Of a stretch of 50,090 nt of DNA, positions 42,593 through 50,090 are shown piece by piece. The first letter of the stretch is position 1, and the number at the start of each line of letters is the position of its first letter. Location of the stretch: assembly GCF_000235505.1 (NCBI RefSeq), contig NZ_JH379027.1, forward strand, positions 2,100,920-2,151,009, in the 5' to 3' direction. Both the position numbers and the translations under genes were made by a program. Source of the DNA: Hungatella hathewayi WAL-18680. GTDB lineage: Bacteria; Bacillota; Clostridia; Lachnospirales; Lachnospiraceae. The notes below the pieces were generated by a model that had not been told where the DNA came from, made no database searches, and was given only the letters and a program-made list of their open reading frames with translations.

Positions 42593-44086
42593 ATGAGCAA
42601 AGCATATGAGGAATTACAGCCGTATCTGGAAAAGGCCATGGCGCTTCAGACGGCTATGGTTTTATTTGAGTGGGATGATGAGACGCTGGCGCCGAAGGAG
42701 GCGGGGGCGTATACATCCAAGGTGATTGGAACGTTGTCCGAGGAATATCTGGAGAAAATCACCTGTGACGAGGTGAAGCGTCTGATTGCGGAGTGCAAAG
42801 AGGATAAGACCTTATCCGAGGTGGAGGCCGCCATCGTCAGGGAGGTGGCGGATGAGCTGGAAAAGCTGGAGTGCATTCCGCCGAAGGAGTACCGGGAGTT
42901 TGCACAGCTGTCGGCGGAGTCCACCAGAATCTGGGCCGAGGCCAGGAAAAATAAGGATTTTGAAGCATTTGCACCCACGCTTCAGAAGGTGATTGATTAC
43001 CAGAAGAAGTTTGCCTCCTACCGGGCCAAGGACGGGCAGAAGCTCTATGACGTGATGCTGGACACCTACGAGAAAGATTTCAATATGGAGGCGCTGGACG
43101 AATTTTTCAGGCAGCTGAAGGACGCCATCGTGCCGCTTCTCAAAGAAATCATGAAGCACGGCAAGAAGATAGATGACAGCTTTTTGACCGGGGATTATCC
43201 GGTGGAGAAGCAGGAGGAGATTGCGAAGTATCTGGCGGAGTATGTGGGATTTGATTTTGACAAAGGCGTGCTGGCGGTCAGCGCCCACCCGTTTACCACC
43301 AATCTTCACAACCATGACGTGAGAATCACCACGGCTTACAATGAGCATGTGGACGATTCCATTTTCTCGGTGATTCACGAGGCGGGCCACGGCATATACG
43401 AGCTGGGCATCCGGGATGAGCTGACCCAGACCATGGTGGGACAGGGCGCATCCATGGGCATGCACGAGTCCCAGTCCCGTTTCTTTGAAAATATCATCGG
43501 CCGCAACCGGGCTTTCTGGGTGCCAGTGTACGGAAAACTCCAGGAACTGTTCCCGGAGCAGCTTGGGGATATTGATTTGGATACCTTTATCGATGCCATC
43601 AATAAAGTGCAGCCAAGCCTGATCCGGACCCAGGCGGATGAGCTGACATACAGTCTCCACGTGATGATTCGGTATGAGATTGAGAAAATGCTGATGGAGG
43701 AGAATCTGGAAGTGGAGAAGCTGCCAGATGTCTGGGCCGACAAATACGAGGAATATCTGGGCGTGCGCCCCAAAGACGTGTCGGAAGGCGTGCTGCAGGA
43801 TATCCACTGGTCCCAGGGCTCCTTCGGATATTTCCCATCCTACGCCCTGGGAAGCGCCTTCGGCGCCCAGCTGTATGCCAGGATGAAGAAGGAGATGGAT
43901 TTTGAGGGACTGCTGGAGGAAGGAAAGATTGACGTCATCCGGGAGTACCTAAAAGACCACATCCACCAGTTCGGCAAACTGAAGACCAGCCGGGAGATAC
44001 TGAAGGATGTGACGGGAGAGGATTTCTCTCCGAAGTATTATATTGAGTATCTGACGGAGAAGTATCGTAAGATTTATGAGTTATAA
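42593..44086 (+). CDS. Carboxypeptidase M32
   Basis: The 497-residue protein is a metallocarboxypeptidase of the Taq/Pfu M32 family. The zinc motif HEAGH is at 262-266, with the third ligand Glu in GMHESQSRFFEN about 30 residues later; HPFTTNLHNHDVRITT and IRTQADELTYSLH are further family signatures. It removes C-terminal amino acids from peptides in the cytoplasm. GAGAAGGAG precedes the ATG. It carries housekeeping-like composition and stands alone, ended by a strong hairpin. Its closeness to the importer operon is probably coincidental, since a promoter-like sequence separates them. Confidence 0.94.
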   Translation: MSKAYEELQPYLEKAMALQTAMVLFEWDDETLAPKEAGAYTSKVIGTLSEEYLEKITCDEVKRLIAECKEDKTLSEVEAAIVREVADELEKLECIPPKEYREFAQLSAESTRIWAEARKNKDFEAFAPTLQKVIDYQKKFASYRAKDGQKLYDVMLDTYEKDFNMEALDEFFRQLKDAIVPLLKEIMKHGKKIDDSFLTGDYPVEKQEEIAKYLAEYVGFDFDKGVLAVSAHPFTTNLHNHDVRITTAYNEHVDDSIFSVIHEAGHGIYELGIRDELTQTMVGQGASMGMHESQSRFFENIIGRNRAFWVPVYGKLQELFPEQLGDIDLDTFIDAINKVQPSLIRTQADELTYSLHVMIRYEIEKMLMEENLEVEKLPDVWADKYEEYLGVRPKDVSEGVLQDIHWSQGSFGYFPSYALGSAFGAQLYARMKKEMDFEGLLEEGKIDVIREYLKDHIHQFGKLKTSREILKDVTGEDFSPKYYIEYLTEKYRKIYEL

Positions 44087-44099
44087 GAGGGAACAGGCA

Positions 44100-44136
44100 G
44101 GGGAAGAACGTGCGGATAGGCAGCACGTTCTTCCCC
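44100..44136 (+). terminator. Strong hairpin after the carboxypeptidase gene
   Basis: A perfect 14-bp stem, GGGGAAGAACGTGC (44100-44113) with its complement (44123-44136), closes a 9-nt loop. A true T-run is missing (TGATTTATCATTTT follows), so termination efficiency is uncertain. Just beyond, TTTATCGATAAA (44148-44159) is a 12-bp palindrome. Confidence 0.65.
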
Positions 44137-44231
44137 TGATTTATCATTTTATCGATAAATGAATGGACTTTTGATTCGGTATATTATAAGATGATTACAT
44201 AGGTGTGAGAATAAAGAAGGCAGGTGAGGTC

Positions 44232-44570
44232 ATGGAATTTACAGTGATGTGTGCAGATAAACCCGTGGCGGAAGTGTACATTTCGGAAGATAAAAAAGAA
44301 GTGAATATCAATCGGCTGGTACCGGACTCCATCGAGCAGCCTTTTGGCGGTGATAAACTGGATTTGGAGCGGGTGTATCGCTTTTTGAAAAGCCGGTGCT
44401 ATGAAGATGGGAGAGCAGATTTGAAGGAAATTCTCGCACAGGCCGGTATGAGCAGTAATAATCCGTGGGAGTGGGTGAAGATTACTCATGGCGTTACCTG
44501 GGAAGACTTTTTCTGGATTCGCTTCCCGGGAGAAACCCTCACTTGGGAAGATGTGAGGTGGAAGCGGTGA
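44232..44570 (+). CDS. Hypothetical protein
   Basis: I do not recognise this 112-residue protein. It is soluble, without signal peptide or membrane segment. The sequence is strongly acidic, begins MEFTVMCADKPVAEVYIS, has a mid-region that may form helices (DLERVYRFLKSRCYEDGRADLKEILAQAG) and ends in an aromatic-rich tail with several Trp (WEWVKI, WEDFFWIRF, WEDVRW). The pattern loosely recalls the small N-terminal modules of HipA-like or phage-associated proteins, but no function is claimed. A good AGGTGAGG site precedes the ATG at 44232; a GTG at 44205 is an alternative. It ends shortly before a bidirectional terminator. Confidence 0.65.
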   Translation: MEFTVMCADKPVAEVYISEDKKEVNINRLVPDSIEQPFGGDKLDLERVYRFLKSRCYEDGRADLKEILAQAGMSSNNPWEWVKITHGVTWEDFFWIRFPGETLTWEDVRWKR

Positions 44571-44655
44571 AAGTGTTGAAATATCAGCTGAAGCGATATC
44601 TTCATATCATTCCTGATAAGAATATGGTATCCCAATAAAGGGAAAGTTAAACGAC

Positions 44656-44694
44656 AAAAAGCCCTGTGCCATATCAAAACGGCACAGGGCTTTT
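44656..44694. terminator. Bidirectional terminator between the hypothetical gene and the redox operon
   Basis: GCCCTGTGCC (44661-44670) pairs with GGCACAGGGC (44681-44690), preceded by AAAAA and followed by TTTT. It can end both the plus-strand hypothetical gene and the minus-strand CcdA/thioredoxin gene. Confidence 0.9.
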
Positions 44695-44707
44695 ACTCTG
44701 TCAATCT

Positions 44708-46069
44708 TTATTGTGGGGCCAGCTTTCCATCCATGGTCTGCTTGACTATGCTCTCCATCATGTCTGCGGACAATGCGCCGGAGGCGTAGCCGAATATATT
44801 TCCATCCTTATCAATCATGAAGGTGGTGGGGTAGGAGTATATGCTGTAATTGTAGAATACGTCTCCTGTTTCATCCATCACGACCGGGAAGGTGTAGCCT
44901 TGCTCGGAGAGGAAACTGGTGATGTGGTCCACATCGCCCTCCTGGCCCTGGTTTGGTCCGGCGACGCCGAGGACGATTAAATCTTCCTCGTTGCTTCCAT
45001 ACCGCTCGTATAATGCCTGAATCTCCGGCATTTCCCCGCGGCAGGGCGGGCACCAGGTGGCCCAGAAGTTTAGGAATACGGTTTTGCCCTGGTAGTCGGA
45101 CAGGGTATGGGTCTCTCCGTTCTGGTCTACCAATGTAAAGTCAGGGGCCAGAATCGGCGCTGCGGTGGTGGTTTCCTCGGCAGTGGAGCTGCTTTCGGCT
45201 GCCGCGATGCTGGCTTTGGTGTCGTCAGCATTTTCCGACTGGGCAGGCATGGTCTCGGTGTTTTCCTCGCCCATGGGTGAGGTCTCCACGGCGGCGGTTG
45301 TCTGCTCTTTGGCGGTGCTGCTGCCGGAAGAAAAGCCGCCTGGGGAGGAGAGGTACCCGGTGAAGCTGTTCATAAAGCCGGTGAAGGTCATGATGCCCAT
45401 GAGAATCAACAGCATGGCGCCCACCTTAACCGTATATTTGACAACACTTCCGTGCTTTTTGAAGAAATCCAGCAGGGTCGTGGTAAATAGTCCAACCGCC
45501 AGAAATGGCAGGGTGAATCCCAGGGTGTAGACGCCGATCAGCATGGCGGCCTTGCCCATGGAACTGGTAGTTCCGGCCATCAGCATGACACTGCTTAACA
45601 CCGGCCCGACACACGGCGTCCAGGCGAAGCTGAAGGTGAAGCCCAGCAGCAGGGCGGGAATCGGTCCCATGGACCACCGGTCCAATTTTAAGAACATCCG
45701 GTGTTCCTTGCCAAGCATTTTGGAGCTTCCGAAGAAGCCAAACTGGTACAATCCAAACATCACCATGATAATGCCGCTGATTCTGGCAAACATGGTCCGG
45801 TTGGAGTTGAAGAATTTACCCAGGGCCGTAAACCCAAAGCCCAGCAGAAAGAAGGTAAATCCAATTCCGATGGTGAAGAACAGGGTGTTGATAAACACCT
45901 GTCGTCTCGGATAATAAACCCGTCCGTCCTCCCCGACATGTTTCCCTCCTCCTGCCAGATAGCTTAAATAGAGGGGGAGAAGCGGCAGGACGCAGGGGGA
46001 TAGAAAACTAAGCAGTCCCTGTGCAAATACGGTCAGGACCGGCACGCTGATATCAAATGAAAATCCCAT
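44708..46069 (-). CDS. CcdA-type transmembrane thiol transporter fused to a TlpA-like thioredoxin domain
   Basis: The 453-residue fusion has an N-terminal CcdA/DsbD-like domain of six to seven helices with the redox cysteines C26 (SPCVLP) and C153 (WTPCVGP), a Ser/Thr/Glu-rich linker (about 245-305), and an exported thioredoxin domain with WCPPC (C340, C343). The CcdA part carries electrons across the membrane and the tethered domain would reduce disulfides or peroxides outside. An ATG at 46075 abuts AGGAG without spacing, so 46069 is chosen. It lies 43 nt behind the disulfide-oxidoreductase gene on the minus strand and is the last gene of the Rrf2-led operon. Confidence 0.92.
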   Translation of the reverse strand: MGFSFDISVPVLTVFAQGLLSFLSPCVLPLLPLYLSYLAGGGKHVGEDGRVYYPRRQVFINTLFFTIGIGFTFFLLGFGFTALGKFFNSNRTMFARISGIIMVMFGLYQFGFFGSSKMLGKEHRMFLKLDRWSMGPIPALLLGFTFSFAWTPCVGPVLSSVMLMAGTTSSMGKAAMLIGVYTLGFTLPFLAVGLFTTTLLDFFKKHGSVVKYTVKVGAMLLILMGIMTFTGFMNSFTGYLSSPGGFSSGSSTAKEQTTAAVETSPMGEENTETMPAQSENADDTKASIAAAESSSTAEETTTAAPILAPDFTLVDQNGETHTLSDYQGKTVFLNFWATWCPPCRGEMPEIQALYERYGSNEEDLIVLGVAGPNQGQEGDVDHITSFLSEQGYTFPVVMDETGDVFYNYSIYSYPTTFMIDKDGNIFGYASGALSADMMESIVKQTMDGKLAPQ

Positions 46070-46112
46070 AATCATCTCCTTGTCTTAAAACAGTTTATTG
46101 TAACAGCCCACA

Positions 46113-47480
46113 TTAAATTGTGGAGAGTAAATCGTTGAGGCCTTCGGTCATGGTTGGGTGGTTGTAAATGGCATCCCGCAGTACGGTGTAGGGAAGCCCC
46201 GCATCCATGGCAATCTTGATGAGATTGATCATCTCATGGGATTCCAGGCAGAAGAAATGTGCGCCGAGAATCTGATTGGTCTCCTTATCGATAATCATCT
46301 TCAGGGAACCGGTGGTCTGCTCCAGCACTTTTGCCTTCGGGATCGCTCCGGCGGCCAGCCGTGCGACCAGAATCTGATGGCCGGCATCCAGCGCCTGCTG
46401 CTCCGTCATGCCGACACGTGACAGGGGCGGGTCTAAAAATACGGTGTAGGGTACATTTCCCCGGTTTTTGGTGGTGCGGCTCTTGTCGCCCAGCAGCTGG
46501 GATTTCACAATCCGGCTGTCATCCAGGGATATGTAGGTAAACTGCAGTCCCCCTGTGACGTCTCCCATAGCCCAGATATGAGGCACGGAGGTGCGCAGCG
46601 TCTCGTCCACGGCGATGGCTCCACGCTCCGTCAGAGCGATGCCGGCATGTTCCGGATGAAGTTCCTCCAGATTTGGACGCCGTCCGGTTGCCACCAGAAT
46701 CGCGTTGGCCGTCAGTTCCCGCACACCGGAATCGTCCTTTACGGAGACCACAGCCGTATCTTCACCGTCTGTCACGGACTGAACCTGGGCCTGGCGGATG
46801 ATTTCCACCCCGCGGCTTTGCAGGCTTTCCAATACCACCTGGGCAATCTCTGCGTCCTCCCGCGGGATAAAGTCTTTTCCGTCCTGGATGATAGTTATCT
46901 GGGAGCCAAAGTTGGCATAGTAGGAAGCAAATTCCAGCCCGATATAGCCGCCACCGATAATCACCAGCCTCTGGGGCAGTTCCTCCCGCTCCATCATGGT
47001 CTCGCTGGTGTAGGCGAAGGCGCTTTCCTTCAGCCCTGGAATGCTGGGGATAAATGGTCTGGCGCCGGTGTTGATATAAATCTGGCCGCCCCACAGCTCC
47101 TCGGAGGTTCCGTCCGCGTAGGTGACATGTAAACGATGGTCATCCACGAAGGAGGCGGAGCCCACAAGCACTTCCACTCCGGCGGAGGTGATTTTCTTAT
47201 AGTTGCCTTCCCGAAGACCGGCGGTCATATTCCGCTTGGCGATAACGGCGTCCTGGTAGCGGGCCGATTTCTCCGCGAAATCACCGCCATACTTTTTGGA
47301 CAGTCTGGCCCGGTTTTCCAAAAACTTGGTGGGAAGACAGGCCACGTTGGGGCAGGTGCCTCCGAACATCTTGTCGGAGCGCTCAATGAGAGCCACCTGA
47401 AAGCCCTTCTTTGCCAGGGCCGCCGCCAGGGTCTTGCCCCCTTTTCCAAATCCAATAATAATATGTTCATATTCTTTCAT
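46113..47480 (-). CDS. FAD-dependent pyridine nucleotide-disulfide oxidoreductase (RclA-like)
   Basis: The 455-residue flavoprotein has the FAD-binding N-terminus (IIIGFGKGGKTLA), the redox-active pair C43/C48 in GGTCPNVACLPTK, an NAD(P)-binding VIIGGGYIGLEFA (about 176-188) and a C-terminal dimerisation domain ending HPTMTEGL. The CX4C pair and the His near the C-terminus fit the RclA/mercuric reductase/dihydrolipoamide dehydrogenase group; no lipoyl-enzyme partner is nearby. RclA-type enzymes protect against reactive chlorine or copper stress. Its place between an Rrf2 regulator (3 nt gap) and a thiol-electron transporter suggests a redox-stress role. AAAGGAG precedes the ATG. Confidence 0.88.
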   Translation of the reverse strand: MKEYEHIIIGFGKGGKTLAAALAKKGFQVALIERSDKMFGGTCPNVACLPTKFLENRARLSKKYGGDFAEKSARYQDAVIAKRNMTAGLREGNYKKITSAGVEVLVGSASFVDDHRLHVTYADGTSEELWGGQIYINTGARPFIPSIPGLKESAFAYTSETMMEREELPQRLVIIGGGYIGLEFASYYANFGSQITIIQDGKDFIPREDAEIAQVVLESLQSRGVEIIRQAQVQSVTDGEDTAVVSVKDDSGVRELTANAILVATGRRPNLEELHPEHAGIALTERGAIAVDETLRTSVPHIWAMGDVTGGLQFTYISLDDSRIVKSQLLGDKSRTTKNRGNVPYTVFLDPPLSRVGMTEQQALDAGHQILVARLAAGAIPKAKVLEQTTGSLKMIIDKETNQILGAHFFCLESHEMINLIKIAMDAGLPYTVLRDAIYNHPTMTEGLNDLLSTI

Positions 47481-47483
47481 GAG

Positions 47484-47921
47484 TTACGTCTCCTTTCGTG
47501 ATTGCTTTCCTGATTGAAATATCATGTTGTCAATATCCATGATGGTGATTTTGCGCAGGGATTCTCTGCACTGCTCATCGAGTTTCTGGTAAATGGAATC
47601 CATAATGTCCGCCATACCGGAGGCCACCAGACAATCCATATCAGTGTCCCCGCTGCGCCAGGCGGCATCCACAAACCGGATATCCAGCGCCTGGGCCACC
47701 TGGTTCAGAGAGAGCTTCTTCGCATCTGCGCAGAAGCGGTAGCCACCGGCAGTTCCCTCCTTTGTCTCTACAAAACCAGCCTTTTTGAGCTGGGCCATCA
47801 CCTTGCGGACGCGGGCGGGGTTGGTACAGATGTTTTCCGCTAACGCTTCGCTTGATAAGGTGCAGTCTTTGTGGTTTAAATAAACCAGGGCGTGAACTGC
47901 CAGGCTGAAAATACTATCCAT
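47484..47921 (-). CDS. Rrf2 family transcriptional regulator
   Basis: The 145-residue protein has an N-terminal winged helix (MDSIFSLAVHALVYLN, then NPARVRKVMAQLKKAGFV and the wing GTAGGYRF) and a C-terminal dimerisation helix. Cysteines occur at 20, 32, 64, 97 and 118; C97 in DMDCLVASG lies in the region where redox-sensing Rrf2 proteins keep a functional cysteine, but the CX5CX7C Fe-S arrangement of IscR is not seen. It leads an operon with the disulfide oxidoreductase and CcdA-thioredoxin genes and very likely represses it through the palindrome over its own promoter. AAAAGGAGG precedes the ATG. Confidence 0.9.
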   Translation of the reverse strand: MDSIFSLAVHALVYLNHKDCTLSSEALAENICTNPARVRKVMAQLKKAGFVETKEGTAGGYRFCADAKKLSLNQVAQALDIRFVDAAWRSGDTDMDCLVASGMADIMDSIYQKLDEQCRESLRKITIMDIDNMIFQSGKQSRKET

Positions 47922-48023
47922 GTATAAATCCTCCTTTTCTATCTTTTCTGATTTTAATTTGTGTGATTCTGTGCTGCCTGTATACCTATCGGGCTGTATT
48001 TCTTGATGTGTAATCGCTTGGAA

Positions 48024-48039
48024 TACAGTTCATACTGTA
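48024..48039 (-). promoter_or_regulatory. Palindromic operator for the Rrf2 operon
   Basis: TACAGT-TCAT-ACTGTA is a perfect inverted repeat directly downstream of the -10 box, covering the expected start site. A further half-site TACAGT occurs at 48051-48056 inside the promoter spacer, and CTGTAT half-sites occur at 47978 and 47994 in the leader. Confidence 0.7.
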
Positions 48040-48068
48040 ACGATAGCAGATACAGTTGAAAATGTCAA
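48040..48068 (-). promoter_or_regulatory. Sigma-A promoter of the Rrf2 redox operon (minus strand)
   Basis: On the minus strand a perfect TTGACA (48068-48063) and TATCGT (48045-48040) are separated by 17 bp. It lies about 120 nt upstream of the Rrf2 start codon. Confidence 0.7.
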
Positions 48069-48079
48069 GAGGTTTTTAT

Positions 48080-48112
48080 AAAAAAACAGAGGTGGATTCA
48101 AATCCACCCCTG
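48080..48112 (-). terminator. Rho-independent terminator after the phosphofructokinase gene (minus strand)
   Basis: On the minus strand CAGGGGTGGATT (48112-48101) pairs with AATCCACCTCTG (48098-48087), with one mismatch or wobble, followed by seven T (complement of 48080-48086). Confidence 0.88.
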
Positions 48113-48130
48113 TCGTTCATTTGGAAAATG

Positions 48131-49363
48131 TTATTCCTTCATATACAGATGTCTCGGGATTCCGTTAACCATAACGGACGGATAATCGCCCTGAATCAAC
48201 GGTTTCACATAATCGATAAAGTCCTCGGTCACGTAGGTGCCGTCCTCCGTAATCCAGTTCCTCGGCACCAGCTTCTCGCCGTTGGCAATCTTGTGAACGT
48301 CGTAAATGCCGGTGGCGCACTGGTACGGGTCGTCGGATACCCGGTCGATGACCACCATTTTTCCGCTGTCCCCCTCGTCGGCGGCTTTCACAGCGGCACC
48401 GCCAACCATAAAGGCTTCATTGATATCCACCCTGGATGCCAGATGGGAGGCGCTTCGCTGAAGAGTGCTGAATTCCACGGCCCTTGTCTTGCAGCCAAGC
48501 TCCCGGCTGACTACATTGGCTAGGTAGGTGGCGGAGCCGGTCAGCTGCTTGTGGCCGAAGGCGTCCACATAGTCCGCATTTCCGGAGGCCTCACTGACAT
48601 AGGTGCCGTCCTGGAAGCGGATGCCCTCGGAGATGGCCACCACAACCGTGTTCTTCTTCTCCAGCAGGTTTCTGGTCCTTGACAGAAATGCTTCCGTGTC
48701 GAATGGCACCTCCGGCAGGTAAATCAAATCCGGACCGTCACAGTCCTCCCCCTTGGCGAGAGCGGAGGCCCCGGTCAGCCAGCCGGCGTTGCGGCCCATA
48801 ATCTCGATGATAATCACCTGCTGCTTGTTAAAGGAAAATCCGATGCCGTCACGGATGACCTCCTTGGTGGAGGTGGCGATGTATTTGGCGGCGCTTCCGT
48901 AACCGGGCGTGTGGTCGGTGAGGGCCAGGTCGTTGTCAATGGTCTTGGGCACGCCCACAAACTTCTGGGTCTGTCCCGTCAGGATGGCGTAGTCGGACAG
49001 CTTCTTGATGGTGTCCATGGAGTCGTTGCCGCCGATGTAGATGAAGCATTCGATGTCCAGCTTATTTAAAATCTCAAACAGCTTGACGTAAATCTCCTGA
49101 TTCTCATGAATCGCCGGCAGTTTATAGCGGCAGGTGCCCAAAAATGCCGACGGTGTCCGTTTGAGTATCTCGATGTCCAGCTCATTCTTGATGTGGTCGG
49201 ACAAATCGATATACAGTTCTTCCAACAGCCCCTGGATGCCAAACCTCATTCCATAGACCTTCTTTGCCCCACGGTCCATGGCGGTCCGGTAAACACCCGC
49301 CAGACTGGAGTTGATTACGGCAGTCGGTCCGCCTGATTGTCCCACAATTACGTTTCCCTTCAT
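48131..49363 (-). CDS. 6-phosphofructokinase, probably pyrophosphate-dependent
   Basis: The 410-residue protein has the PFK fold with GQSGGPTAVINSS at the N-terminus, GGNDS at 111-115 and PKTIDND at 139-145. ATP-dependent enzymes have GGDGS and PGTIDND; an Asp in place of the second Gly and Lys140 in place of Gly are the marks of the PPi-using type. It phosphorylates fructose 6-phosphate reversibly in glycolysis, saving ATP, as is common in Lachnospiraceae and other fermenters. GGAGG seven to eight nt upstream sets the ATG. It is a monocistronic gene closed by a terminator. ATP use cannot be fully excluded from motifs alone. Confidence 0.88.
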   Translation of the reverse strand: MKGNVIVGQSGGPTAVINSSLAGVYRTAMDRGAKKVYGMRFGIQGLLEELYIDLSDHIKNELDIEILKRTPSAFLGTCRYKLPAIHENQEIYVKLFEILNKLDIECFIYIGGNDSMDTIKKLSDYAILTGQTQKFVGVPKTIDNDLALTDHTPGYGSAAKYIATSTKEVIRDGIGFSFNKQQVIIIEIMGRNAGWLTGASALAKGEDCDGPDLIYLPEVPFDTEAFLSRTRNLLEKKNTVVVAISEGIRFQDGTYVSEASGNADYVDAFGHKQLTGSATYLANVVSRELGCKTRAVEFSTLQRSASHLASRVDINEAFMVGGAAVKAADEGDSGKMVVIDRVSDDPYQCATGIYDVHKIANGEKLVPRNWITEDGTYVTEDFIDYVKPLIQGDYPSVMVNGIPRHLYMKE

Positions 49364-49594
49364 GTCTTTTCCTCCAATACCTGTTCAATTTTTTGCTGCT
49401 ATTACACGTGACACTTGTACTTCGATTTTACCATAAAGCTGTCAGAAAAACCAGCGCAAATCCAGGTAGTGATTGACAATAATCGGGGCCGTCCAAAGAA
49501 TCGTGGAAAACAACGTCAATATGCGGGTCATAGTCCGCGCAGAATCTTACAATATTCGACAATATCGACTAAACTGGTTTTATGAGGTGGGACG

Positions 49595-49795
49595 ATGATA
49601 TCTTATAGGCCATTTTGGGACACGTTAACGGAAAAGAATATTACAACTTACAAGCTGATAAACTACTATGGAATCAGCAGCAGTTTAATAGACCGGTTGA
49701 GAAATGACGGAGATATAAAAATGTCCTCCGTGGATAAGCTGTGTCGTATTTTAAACTGCAGCGTCACAGAGATCGTGGAATTTGAGCATAAGTGA
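49595..49795 (+). CDS. Small XRE-family helix-turn-helix regulator
   Basis: The 66-residue protein is a stand-alone Cro/CI-type DNA-binding domain of the YozG kind: a first helix from RPFWDTLTEKNIT, the HTH TYKLINYYGISSSLIDRLRND, and a closing MSSVDKLCRILNCSVTEIVEFE. Proteins of this size often autoregulate and sit in mobile or accessory DNA. GAGGTGG lies seven nt before the ATG. Directly upstream, AATATTCGAC and AATATCGAC are tandem near-repeats (49551-49569) that could be its operator. No partner toxin or other gene is seen; an insertion sequence starts 18 nt after its stop. Confidence 0.88.
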   Translation: MISYRPFWDTLTEKNITTYKLINYYGISSSLIDRLRNDGDIKMSSVDKLCRILNCSVTEIVEFEHK

Positions 49796-49840
49796 ACGTG
49801 ACAATCAAGACTGGGGGCTGTAAAAAAACTCCCCTAAAAG

Positions 49841-49876
49841 AAAAATCGCTGAGGTCGTGAGACTTCAGCGATTTTT
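49841..49876 (+). terminator. Hairpin inside the IS left end, before the transposase
   Basis: AAAAATCGCTGAGGTC (49841-49856) pairs with the following GACTTCAGCGATTTTT (49861-49876) around a GTGA loop, with one G-T wobble. It has A and T tracts on its two sides and may block read-through transcription into the transposase. Confidence 0.8.
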
Positions 49877-49890
49877 TGGTATAATTAATT

Positions 49891-50090
49891 ATGCGACTAA
49901 ATAAAAATACCAATAATAATTATACAGTACGTCAACTGAAATTACCACTGGAAATCGAAAAATTAATTGATATTTCTGATCCGGTATACACTTTCTGCGA
50001 GGTAATGGATCACATCGACCTATCAAAATATTTTGTTAGCGAATGGATACAAAACAAGGCCGTCCAAGATGTGATGAACACAAACTCCTC
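49891..50090 (+). CDS. Transposase N-terminus, IS1182-like (partial)
   Basis: Sixty-six codons are visible before the window ends, starting MRLNKNTNNNYTVRQLKLPL. The segment VRQLKLPLEIEKLI followed by DPVYTFCEVMDHIDLSKYF is like the N-terminal helical domain of IS1182-family (IS5-group-like DDE) transposases; the DDE residues lie beyond the edge. A TATAAT-like sequence at 49880-49885 sits only 5 nt before the ATG, so the mRNA may be leaderless or transcription weak. Base composition is much more AT-rich than the surrounding genes, consistent with transfer. Whether the full gene is intact cannot be seen. Confidence 0.7.
   Translation, partial: MRLNKNTNNNYTVRQLKLPLEIEKLIDISDPVYTFCEVMDHIDLSKYFVSEWIQNKAVQDVMNTNS

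Larger units (their letters stand above)
49814..50090 (+). mobile_element. Left end of an IS1182-like insertion sequence (truncated by window edge)
   Basis: The element seems to begin at about 49814 with GGGGCTGTAAAAAAACTCC, similar in style to the terminal repeats of IS1182-family elements (GGGGCTGT...AAAA). It then has a hairpin and a transposase reading frame that leaves the window. The other end and any target duplication are not visible, so the boundary is an estimate. Confidence 0.6.

Noticed and set aside
44148-44159. TTTATCGATAAA palindrome as a regulator binding site for the hypothetical gene
   Set aside because: It is a single short AT-rich palindrome with no second copy or good promoter placed around it.

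Overview
The window reads as a chromosomal segment of a Gram-positive anaerobe, most probably a Lachnospiraceae/Clostridium-type Firmicute. This rests on the order ruvAB - zapA - U32 peptidase - FtsW/RodA-type flippase - class B PBP, on many clostridial protein types (a cysteine-rich alpha-hydroxyacid oxidase, a pyrophosphate-type phosphofructokinase, a sigma-54 activator of amino-acid catabolism) and on strong GGAGG ribosome-binding sites. No rRNA, tRNA or CRISPR array was seen. A genus cannot be fixed by eye.

Region 1 (1-12.5 kb) is housekeeping: an FMN-dependent alpha-hydroxyacid oxidase, a cytidylate-kinase-like protein, an SH3/NlpC-P60 cell-wall hydrolase behind a possibly structured leader, a divergent RNase H-fold exonuclease, ruvAB, zapA, a U32 peptidase carrying a coding minisatellite, and the flippase/PBP pair. 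Region 2 (12.6-19.5 kb) looks like a sulfur-amino-acid degradation unit. A sigma-54 activator is followed by a terminator, an array of TGGTCA/TTGGTT elements and a near-consensus -24/-12 promoter. Behind that promoter lie a MalY/PatB C-S lyase, a DAACS symporter, a glutaredoxin-like protein and an L-cysteine desulfidase family protein with an 8-residue repeat insert. Region 3 (19.5-23.3 kb) is a three-subunit molybdenum hydroxylase operon (FAD, 2Fe-2S, Mo) in which two of the three genes each carry a +1 frameshift.

Region 4 (23.3-26.9 kb) has a NimA-like flavoprotein, an MBOAT/SGNH pair that looks like a small O-acylation module, and a Nudix hydrolase. Region 5 (27.0-42.5 kb) is the most unusual part. 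A LysR regulator precedes a tight same-strand run of 14 genes: a complete peptide/nickel-type ABC importer (SBP, two permeases, two ATPases), a small membrane protein, an alpha/beta hydrolase, a mutarotase-like protein, two tandem metallo-beta-lactamase-fold paralogues, an SDR protein, a third MBL protein, an amidohydrolase-2 protein and a MATE exporter. It looks like an uptake-processing-export system for an unidentified small molecule. Several of its enzymes have changed family active-site residues: one MBL paralogue has lost a metal histidine, the SDR has lost three of four tetrad residues, and the amidohydrolase has lost its HxH pair and catalytic Asp.

Region 6 (42.6-50.1 kb) returns to general functions: an M32 carboxypeptidase, a small hypothetical protein, a minus-strand redox operon (Rrf2 regulator - RclA-like disulfide oxidoreductase - CcdA/thioredoxin fusion) with a clear palindromic operator at its promoter, a PPi-type phosphofructokinase, a small XRE regulator, and the left end of an IS1182-like insertion sequence that runs off the window.
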